Shown one piece after another: positions 6,166-12,620 of a stretch of 12,620 nucleotides of DNA (position 1 is its first letter; the number at the start of each line of letters is the position of its first letter). Below the pieces are notes generated by a model that worked only from the letters and a program-made list of their open reading frames with translations, searched no databases and was not told where the DNA came from. A program made the position numbers and the translations under genes. Origin of the DNA: JBKHHU01 sp046539045 (GTDB lineage Bacteria; Planctomycetota; Phycisphaerae; SM23-33); NCBI GenBank assembly GCA_046539045.1, contig JBKHHU010000101.1, positions 1 through 12,620 of the forward strand. Direction: 5' to 3'.

Positions 6166-6261
6166 AACCAGTCAACCAGTTAACCAATCAACCAGTTAAC
6201 CAGTTAACCGATCGACCCGTCAACCGATCAACGATTCATCGATTCAACGAACCAACAAGAC
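6166..6261. repeat. Spacer 3, 3' arm: octamer array in phase up to the start codon
   Basis: Twelve octamers fill exactly 96 nt: AACCAGTC, AACCAGTT, AACCAATC, AACCAGTT, AACCAGTT, AACCGATC, GACCCGTC, AACCGATC, AACGATTC, ATCGATTC, AACGAACC, AACAAGAC. The last one ends at the base before the ATG at 6262. No Shine-Dalgarno-like sequence is present. Confidence 0.9.
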
Positions 6262-9200
6262 ATGGCTGAGAATAAAGACAACGCGAAGCAGGGCGATCAG
6301 GGCGTGCAGCTGTCCGGCGGGACGTACGAGGTAATCCGCAACCGGCTGTTGAGCCATGGTAAGGAGTTGCGCTCGCGGCTGGAGCAGTTGAACGAGGCCC
6401 GCAAGGACGTGTTCGGCTCGATCGAGACGACGCTGACCGGCTCGGAGCGGATCACGACCGAGAACAACTGCGTTCCGCGGGACATGGTGCCGGTCGGCAA
6501 CCGCTTCCTGTTCGGATACAACGTGTTCATTGGCCTGCGGAGCACGACGAACCTCGAGGACGTGTTCGCAATCTACGAATTCGCGGACCACAATTTTACC
6601 GAGGTCGGCCTGGAGATGCTCGAGGATGAGAAGTTCCGCACGGACTTCCAGAACCTCTACAAGTATTACAAGGGCACGCGGTTCGCGAAGTTCGCGGTCA
6701 TCGGCCCGCACCTGTTCATGGTCTTCCGCGTCGGCGAGAGCGTCGGCGACATCAAGACCTTCAAGTGGCAGATCAACCCCGACAGCACGCTGACCTACGT
6801 CGACAACCGCTCGGACCACGAGTACCGCTTCCCGCCGCAGCACGAGTTCCAGTGGAAACGCGCCACCCGCGACATGCAGCGGTCCGGCCTGCACCCGCAC
6901 GTGTCCATCGAGGACCGCCTCTTCGTCGAGACCGTCGGCGGGGACCTGACGATCAAGATCGAGGACAACACCGAGACCGGCGAGGGAATCTTCTCCGAAC
7001 CGGTCGACAACCCCGACCAGACCCTCGACGACGCCGAGATCTACTACGCAATCGTCGGCAATCTCATCCTCCTGCGCGTCCGGCCGTACCAGGAGGAAGA
7101 AAACCGCTACATCGTCTACAGCGAGAAGGTGCGAAAGGCCGTCCGCATCGATGCGATCGAGGACGCCTGCGTGCTCCTGCCGGACGATCACGGCCTGATC
7201 TTCCCCAAGGGCTATTACCTCCAGAGTGGCGAAATGAAGCTCTTCGAGAGCGACCTGGAGGACCTGGTATTCGAGAAGCGGGTCGCTTCGCCCAACGGCG
7301 AGGACTACCTGTACATCTTCTACAATCGCGATTCCGGCACGTACGTGCTGCTGAGCTACAACCTGATCGACCAACAGGTCGACACGCCGATCATCTGTCA
7401 CGGGTACTCCATCTTCGAAAACGGCGAGTTGATCTACTTCCGTGCAGACGATCAGCCGCAGAAGCACCACGTCATCCAGATCTGGCAGACCCCGTACGTG
7501 GGCCCGGACTACACCAACCCGGTTCAGAGCGAGTCGAAGCTTTACCAGATCGGCAACAAGGACATCGTCCGCTGCATGGCTGAGTGCACCGAGGTGCTCA
7601 ACCTCCTGCGGAAGGAAGACACCTACGGCAACCTGTACCTGGACATCGTCCGCAAGTCGACCGACGTGCTGGACAGCTACTTCTGGATCGGTAACGAAGA
7701 AGCCTGCAACCTCCGCGAGCCGCTGGAAGAGATCCGCAATGCCGCCAACTCCGCGGTCGAGGAATTCGAAAAGGTCGTCCGCGTCCGCCGGGCGACGACA
7801 AAGCAGATCCGCGAAGTGGCCGCCGGGGTGGAAGAAGCGGTCAACCGCGTCAAGAACGCCACCTTCGCCAACATCAATGAGTACGTCCGGTCGCTGACCG
7901 ACCTGCGGACGCTGCGCGGGGAGGTCATCAGTTGCAAGGACCTGCGATACGCCGATGTCGAACTGGTCGAGCAGCTCGAGAAGCAGGTGGCTGAGAACAC
8001 CGAGAAGCTCTCCCAGCAGTGCGTGGAGTTTCTGCTGAAGCCCGAGTCGCTGGCGCCCTATGAAAAACGCATCGCCGAGCAGAAGCAGCGGATCCCCGAC
8101 CTGACAAAGGCGGCCGAGGCGGAGAAGCTGGCCGAGGACGTCGCCTCAGCCGGTGATGAGCTGGACATGCTCATCGACGTCGTCAGCAACCTCAAGATCG
8201 AAGACGCGACCCAGACCACCGAGATCATCGACCGGATCTCGTCGATCTACTCCCAGCTCAACCAGGTCAAAAGCGCCCTGAAGAACAAGCGGCAGGACCT
8301 GCTCGGCAGCGAAGCCGTCGCGGAATTCAACTCGCAGATCAAGCTCATCGACCAGTCGGTGATCAACTATCTCGACGTCTGCGACACGCCCGAAAAGTGC
8401 GACGAGTACCTCACCAAGATCATGGTCTCGCTGGAAGGGCTCGAGAGCAAGTTCGCCGAGTTCGATGAGTTCATCGAGCAGCTTACCGCCAAGCGGGAGG
8501 AGATGTACTCGGCCTTCGAGTCCAAGAAGGTCCAGCTGACCGAAGCCCGCGCCCGCCGCGCCTCGGCGCTGCAGTCTGCCGCCGACCGCATGCTGCGGGG
8601 CATCCGCAACCGCGCGGGCAGCTTCGATGAGATCACCGGGATCAACGGTTTCTTCGCCAGCGATCTCATGGTCGACCGCGTCCGCGAAATCGTCAACCAG
8701 CTGCGCGACCTGGGCGACAGCGTCAAGGCCGACGATGTCACCAGCCAGCTCAAGACCATCCAGGAAGACGCCGTCCGCCAGCTCAAGGACCGCCAGGCCC
8801 TCTACGAAGACGGCGACAACGTCATCAAGCTCGGCAACCACCGCTTCAGCGTCAACCGCCAGCCGCTGGAACTTACCGTGGTTTACCGCGACGGGGCGAT
8901 GTACTTCCACCTTGCCGGGACGGGCTTCTTCGAGAAAATCACCGACGACCGCTTCAACGAAACCAAACCGGTCTGGCACCTGGAATCGCCCAGCGAGTCC
9001 AAGGAGGTCTACCGGGCCGAGTATCTCGCCTTCGAGCTGCTCAAGTGCCTGCGGACCGGCGAGCCGACGAGCGTCGATGAGTTCAAGGCCCTCGAGCACG
9101 AGCAGGCCGTCAAGGTCGTCCAGCAGTTCATGGGCCCGCGATACGCCGAGAACTACGTCAAGGGTGTCCACGATGTCGACGCAGCCATCCTCCTGCAGGG

Positions 9201-11907
9201 GCTGCTCGAGCGCGAAGAGCAGATCGACCTGCTCCGCTACTCCACGCAGGCCCGGGCCCTGGCGTGCCTGGCGTGGGATACCTGCCCGGATGAGGATCGC
9301 AAGCAGCTGCTGGCTGGGAAGATCGGCGGGTTCGGGCACGTGTCCCGGCTGTTCAAAAATCGCGACTCCCAGCAGGACTACCTGGCCGAGCTGCGGGAAC
9401 TGATCGCCGCCTTCGCCCAGGCGACGCCCGACGCGCCGGAAGAACGCGTCGACGAAGCTGCGGACTACCTCTTCGCCGAACTCGCACGCGGTGAAGCCTT
9501 CGTCCTCTCGCAGATCGCCGAGGACCTGACCCGGGAGTTCCTCACCTTCATCAAAGACAACCGCTTCCGGAGCGAATTCGACGACGCCGTGGCCAAGCTC
9601 GAGGCCCAGCCGCTGGCGCGGTTCGTGCTGATTCGCGACTGGGTCTTCGCCTACGCCGAAGCCGAACTGGACGCATCCCGTCGCGAATACGTCGACGAGA
9701 TCGCCTACCGCCTGTTCATCGGAACCGACGCCGAGCGGCAGGTCATCAACGCGTCGGTCGAGGATGAGCTGGACGGGCTGGTCGGCTCGCACGAGGTTAT
9801 CGACGACGGCACGTACCACCTGAACTACTGCCGCTTCATGACCAAGCTCCGCCGCCATGCCAGTCGCGTGGTCCCGCTGTACAACCAGTTCGTACAGGTC
9901 AAGAAGCAGCTGACCGAGGAATTCGCCGAGGAACTGAAGTTGAGCGAATTCCAGCCGCGTGTGCTCAGCTCGTTCGTCCGCAACAAGCTCATCGACAAGG
10001 TCTACCTCCCGCTGACCGGCGACAACCTGGCCAAGCAGATGGGCGTCGTCGGCGAAGGCTCCCGCACCGACCGTATGGGCATGCTGCTGCTGATCAGCCC
10101 GCCCGGATACGGCAAGACCACGCTGATGGAGTACATCGCCAACCGTCTCGGGCTGACGTTCGTGAAGGTCAACGGCCCGGCCATCGGCCACCGCGTGCTC
10201 TCGCTGGACCCGGCAGAGGCCCCCAACGCCAGCGCCCGCGAGGAACTCCAGAAGCTCAACCTCTCGCTGGAAATGGGCGACAACATCATGCTGTACGTCG
10301 ACGACATCCAGCATTGCAACCCGGAGTTCCTGCAGAAGTTCATCAGCCTCTGCGACGCTACGCGAAAGATCGAGGGCGTCTACAAAGGCAGAACCCGCAC
10401 CTACGACCTCCGCGGTAAGAAGGTCGCCGTCGTCATGGCAGGCAACCCGTTTACCGAGTCCGGCGAGCGATTCCAGATCCCCGATATGCTCGCCAACCGT
10501 GCCGACACGTACAACCTCGGCGACATCCTCGGCGACAACGAAGAGGTGTTCATCCTCAGCTATATCGAGAACTGCCTGACCAGCAACCCGGTGCTCAACC
10601 GCCTGGCCACACGCAGCCAGAAGGACGTCTACGGGATCATCAACATCGCCGAAACCGGCACCCGCGACGGCGTGGAGTTCGAGCACCAGTACTCGGCAGA
10701 GGAAATCGACGAATACGTCTCGGTGATGAAGAAGCTGCTGATCGTCCGGGACGTCGTGCTCAAGGTCAACATGGAATACATCCGCTCTGCGGGTATGGAA
10801 GACCAGTACCGCACCGAGCCGGCGTTCCAACTGCAAGGCTCGTACCGCAACATGAACCGCATCGCCGAGAAGGTCCTGCCGGTTATGAACGAGCAGGAAC
10901 TGTGGACCACCATCCTCGCCGCCTACGAGAACGACTCCCAGACGCTCACCAGCGGAGCAGAAGCCAACCTGCTGAAGTTCAAGCAACTCATCGGACGCAT
11001 GAGCGAGCAAGAGGAAGAACGCTACGAGGACATCAAGCGGAAGTTCCAGCGGGCCCAGTCCATGATGGGCGTGGACAGCTCCGACAAGCTCGGGATGGTC
11101 ATCGCCCAGATGGGCACCGTTACCGACGGGCTGGATTCGATCCGGTCGGCTGTTTCCGACGGTGCGGACAAGATGGCCGCAGGTACCGGCGGCACGGCAG
11201 AGTCCGGGAATGGGCAGTCCGAGCAGATGAAACTGCTGATGGAATCGCTCGGCGAGAAGCTCGGGCAGGTGCTGGCCTCCCAGCAGGATCGCCGGCAACC
11301 AACCCAGCCGCAAGGGGCGGATGCCGAATCGTTCAAGGTGTTGGCAGAGACGCTGGCCGAGAAGCTCAACCAGCAGCAGAGCGGCGCCCCGCAGGAGCAG
11401 GCGATCAAGACCATCGCCGAGACCGTGGCCGACCGCATGGCACAGGCCGTCGCCGCCCGCGACCAGCAGGCCGTGGTCCAGCAGGCCGAAATGCTCGAGA
11501 AAATCCTCCAGTCGGTCAAGGTTCGCGGGGAAGTGACCAGCCGCCTGCCGGACGACGTCGTGGGGAAGATCGACACGCTCATCACCCAACTGTCGGGCAA
11601 GATGGACGAGGTCCGCGAAAGCGGTGTTGCCGTCGAGAAGATCCCGCAGACCATCACCACCGTCCTCGAAGAACAGTTCAAGACCATGCAGACCTGGCTG
11701 ACGCCGGTGACCAAAGACCGCGAGGGCAAGACCGATTACGTCGACGACCTCATCGAGCGGTTCGAGACCATGGTTCGGGGCTATTCGCACCTGGCCGACG
11801 TGCTCAAGAGCAAGAAAGCCGACATCCAGGTCGATGAAGGGTTCGGTGAAGACGAGCCGGAACAGTCGCCCCCGCCGCGCCCGAAGAAAAACCGGAAGAA
11901 GTCGTAG
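6262..11907 (+). CDS. Giant AAA+ ATPase with N-terminal DUF3686-type region ('DNA repair ATPase')
   Basis: The 1881-residue protein begins with the signature TYEVIRNRL (21-29), NEARKDVFGSIET (45-57) and TENNC (69-73) of the DUF3686 family. A beta-rich, possibly propeller-like part runs to about 415. Coiled coil covers about 480-850, and a mixed region about 854-1230. The AAA+ core (about 1235-1590) shows Walker A SPPGYGKTT (1279-1287), Walker B IMLYVDD (1342-1348), sensor 1 AGNP with N1395, a likely arginine finger R1413 in IPDMLANRAD, and a sensor 2 candidate R1529 in GSYR. Walker A starts with Ser instead of Gly, and the usual catalytic Glu is Asp1348. The C-terminal 300 residues are helical with three 14-residue repeats (1656-1728) and a basic tail, PKKNRKKS. 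The 'DNA repair' name is inherited; the neighbours point to remodelling of PspA or flotillin assemblies (inference). Two TAG codons end it, 14 nt before the next gene. Confidence 0.93.
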   Translation: MAENKDNAKQGDQGVQLSGGTYEVIRNRLLSHGKELRSRLEQLNEARKDVFGSIETTLTGSERITTENNCVPRDMVPVGNRFLFGYNVFIGLRSTTNLEDVFAIYEFADHNFTEVGLEMLEDEKFRTDFQNLYKYYKGTRFAKFAVIGPHLFMVFRVGESVGDIKTFKWQINPDSTLTYVDNRSDHEYRFPPQHEFQWKRATRDMQRSGLHPHVSIEDRLFVETVGGDLTIKIEDNTETGEGIFSEPVDNPDQTLDDAEIYYAIVGNLILLRVRPYQEEENRYIVYSEKVRKAVRIDAIEDACVLLPDDHGLIFPKGYYLQSGEMKLFESDLEDLVFEKRVASPNGEDYLYIFYNRDSGTYVLLSYNLIDQQVDTPIICHGYSIFENGELIYFRADDQPQKHHVIQIWQTPYVGPDYTNPVQSESKLYQIGNKDIVRCMAECTEVLNLLRKEDTYGNLYLDIVRKSTDVLDSYFWIGNEEACNLREPLEEIRNAANSAVEEFEKVVRVRRATTKQIREVAAGVEEAVNRVKNATFANINEYVRSLTDLRTLRGEVISCKDLRYADVELVEQLEKQVAENTEKLSQQCVEFLLKPESLAPYEKRIAEQKQRIPDLTKAAEAEKLAEDVASAGDELDMLIDVVSNLKIEDATQTTEIIDRISSIYSQLNQVKSALKNKRQDLLGSEAVAEFNSQIKLIDQSVINYLDVCDTPEKCDEYLTKIMVSLEGLESKFAEFDEFIEQLTAKREEMYSAFESKKVQLTEARARRASALQSAADRMLRGIRNRAGSFDEITGINGFFASDLMVDRVREIVNQLRDLGDSVKADDVTSQLKTIQEDAVRQLKDRQALYEDGDNVIKLGNHRFSVNRQPLELTVVYRDGAMYFHLAGTGFFEKITDDRFNETKPVWHLESPSESKEVYRAEYLAFELLKCLRTGEPTSVDEFKALEHEQAVKVVQQFMGPRYAENYVKGVHDVDAAILLQGLLEREEQIDLLRYSTQARALACLAWDTCPDEDRKQLLAGKIGGFGHVSRLFKNRDSQQDYLAELRELIAAFAQATPDAPEERVDEAADYLFAELARGEAFVLSQIAEDLTREFLTFIKDNRFRSEFDDAVAKLEAQPLARFVLIRDWVFAYAEAELDASRREYVDEIAYRLFIGTDAERQVINASVEDELDGLVGSHEVIDDGTYHLNYCRFMTKLRRHASRVVPLYNQFVQVKKQLTEEFAEELKLSEFQPRVLSSFVRNKLIDKVYLPLTGDNLAKQMGVVGEGSRTDRMGMLLLISPPGYGKTTLMEYIANRLGLTFVKVNGPAIGHRVLSLDPAEAPNASAREELQKLNLSLEMGDNIMLYVDDIQHCNPEFLQKFISLCDATRKIEGVYKGRTRTYDLRGKKVAVVMAGNPFTESGERFQIPDMLANRADTYNLGDILGDNEEVFILSYIENCLTSNPVLNRLATRSQKDVYGIINIAETGTRDGVEFEHQYSAEEIDEYVSVMKKLLIVRDVVLKVNMEYIRSAGMEDQYRTEPAFQLQGSYRNMNRIAEKVLPVMNEQELWTTILAAYENDSQTLTSGAEANLLKFKQLIGRMSEQEEERYEDIKRKFQRAQSMMGVDSSDKLGMVIAQMGTVTDGLDSIRSAVSDGADKMAAGTGGTAESGNGQSEQMKLLMESLGEKLGQVLASQQDRRQPTQPQGADAESFKVLAETLAEKLNQQQSGAPQEQAIKTIAETVADRMAQAVAARDQQAVVQQAEMLEKILQSVKVRGEVTSRLPDDVVGKIDTLITQLSGKMDEVRESGVAVEKIPQTITTVLEEQFKTMQTWLTPVTKDREGKTDYVDDLIERFETMVRGYSHLADVLKSKKADIQVDEGFGEDEPEQSPPPRPKKNRKKS

Positions 11908-11908
11908 T

Positions 11909-11913
11909 AGAGG
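11909..11913 (+). promoter_or_regulatory. Shine-Dalgarno site of the third PspA-like gene
   Basis: AGAGG overlaps the second of two stop codons that end the ATPase and lies 8 nt before the ATG at 11922. The short gap suggests that the ATPase and this PspA-like protein are translated from one message. Confidence 0.6.
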
Positions 11914-11921
11914 TCCAGACG

Positions 11922-12611
11922 ATGGGATTGATCGACCGGATCAAGCGAATCACGATGGCCAAGCTCGAGGCCTTCCTCGAAACCGTGGAGAAGCCCGAGA
12001 TCGTCTTCCCGCAACTCATCCGCGAGATGCAGCAGAAGCTGCGCGACGCCACCAACGCCGAAGCCAAGGCCCTGACCTCCGTCCGCTCCGCGCAACGCAA
12101 ATTCGACCAAGCCGCAGGGCGGTCGACCCGCCTCGAGCGCACCGCAAAGGACTTCTTGGCGACGGGGAACGAATCTGCCGCCCGCGATGCCCTGGCAGAG
12201 CAGGTGACGGCCGAGGAGGATCGGAAACATGCGCTGACGCTGCTGGACAGCGCCAAACGCGCCGCCGACCAGGCCCGCGAGGCCCGCGAGCAGTTGCAGT
12301 CCGATCTGGAGCAGCTGAAGGAACGCAAGAAAGAGATCCTCGAGCGGATCTTCAAGACCCGCGCGGAGAAAGCCCGCCAGGGCCAGGCGCGGGAAATCCG
12401 CGTGGTCAGCCCCGACAACACCGACCTGCTTTCGATCGTGCAGGAAATGGAAGAGAAAGTCATCGCCGATGAGTCTGCCGTTGAGGTCCGACAGGACGTC
12501 TCCCGCCGGGCAGCCAAAACCCCCGAGCAGCGGAAGGTCGACAAACTCATGCTCGATGCCGAAATCCAGCGCCGCCTCGACCAGCTCCGTCGCGGAAAGG
12601 AAGGCCGGTGA
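11922..12611 (+). CDS. PspA/IM30-family protein (ESCRT-III-like), copy 3
   Basis: At 229 residues it has the same length as copy 1. It opens with the amphipathic helix MGLIDRIKRITMAKLEAFLE (1-20), the variant motif VEKPE (22-26) and VFPQLIREMQQKL (28-40). Coiled coil covers about 35-150. A linker with VSPDNTD (162-168) leads to C-terminal helices ending in RRGKEGR. Compared with copy 1, the second acidic residue of EDPE is Lys24 and the C-terminus is basic instead of acidic, so surface charge differs between the two. It is placed directly behind the AAA+ ATPase with a 14-nt gap, which makes it the best candidate for that enzyme's substrate or adaptor (inference). Family assignment is firm. 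No transmembrane segment or signal peptide is present. Confidence 0.93.
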   Translation: MGLIDRIKRITMAKLEAFLETVEKPEIVFPQLIREMQQKLRDATNAEAKALTSVRSAQRKFDQAAGRSTRLERTAKDFLATGNESAARDALAEQVTAEEDRKHALTLLDSAKRAADQAREAREQLQSDLEQLKERKKEILERIFKTRAEKARQGQAREIRVVSPDNTDLLSIVQEMEEKVIADESAVEVRQDVSRRAAKTPEQRKVDKLMLDAEIQRRLDQLRRGKEGR

Positions 12612-12612
12612 C

Positions 12613-12618
12613 GGGAGG
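12613..12618 (+). promoter_or_regulatory. Possible Shine-Dalgarno site of a gene beyond the right edge
   Basis: GGGAGG follows the stop of the last gene by one base, 2 nt before the window ends. It would suit a further gene in the same operon starting just outside, but no start codon can be seen. Confidence 0.35.
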
Positions 12619-12620
12619 CG

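Noticed and set aside
6069..6269. A 66-codon + strand frame across spacer 3 with NQPVNQLT-type repeats
   Set aside because: The protein repeat is just the 8-nt DNA repeat read in three frames over 24 nt. It has no Shine-Dalgarno site, and it overlaps the start of the ATPase.
8146..11790. A 1214-codon open frame on the - strand opposite the ATPase gene
   Set aside because: It lies wholly antisense to a gene with clear motifs. Its product is a mirror of the GC-rich codon pattern (rich in Leu, Val, Asp, Gly, His) with no recognisable domain. Such long antisense frames are expected at this GC content.
6262..11907. ATPase acting in DNA repair, as the family name suggests
   Set aside because: I see no nuclease, helicase or DNA-binding domain, and all neighbours belong to membrane-associated families. 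The label is kept only as the family's traditional name.

Overview
The window is a GC-rich bacterial segment with seven convincing genes. All are on the + strand and all seem to serve one purpose. They are three PspA/IM30-family proteins (bacterial relatives of ESCRT-III), a three-helix membrane protein with a C-terminal OB fold (YqiJ/NfeD type), a flotillin/SPFH protein, a small soluble protein I do not recognise, and a 1881-residue AAA+ ATPase of the DUF3686 ('DNA repair ATPase') type. No rRNA, tRNA, CRISPR array, transposase or phage gene was seen. The phylum cannot be fixed from the sequence alone. High GC, long low-complexity intergenic spacers and this gene set would fit Planctomycetota or a similar Gram-negative lineage, but that is a weak inference.

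Layout: 1-342 is a leader without a convincing gene. 343-1032 and 1143-1820 are two PspA-like genes. 1821-2121 is a repeat spacer. 2122-2823 (OB-fold membrane protein) and 2827-4956 (flotillin) are 3 nt apart. 4957-5288 is a second spacer, 5289-5912 the unrecognised 207-aa gene, and 5913-6261 a third spacer. 6262-11907 is the giant ATPase, followed 14 nt later by the third PspA-like gene at 11922-12611.

How the genes may work together (inference from family knowledge): PspA-like proteins polymerise on the cytoplasmic face of membranes. Flotillin and its OB-fold partner form a membrane scaffold. The AAA+ ATPase could remodel or recycle the polymers, as Vps4 does for eukaryotic ESCRT-III. The window therefore looks like a complete membrane-repair or envelope-stress module with its own ATPase.

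The most unusual DNA lies in the three spacers. Each begins just after a stop codon with a G-rich repeat array (GGTTRAYY and GGAAAAGGC units) and ends at the next ATG with a C/A-rich array of the complementary octamer (AACCARTY). The octamer phase continues almost or exactly to the start codon. Two spacers also hold hairpins and a related 35-nt core between the arms. The three genes that follow spacers lack a clear Shine-Dalgarno sequence, while the four other genes have one.
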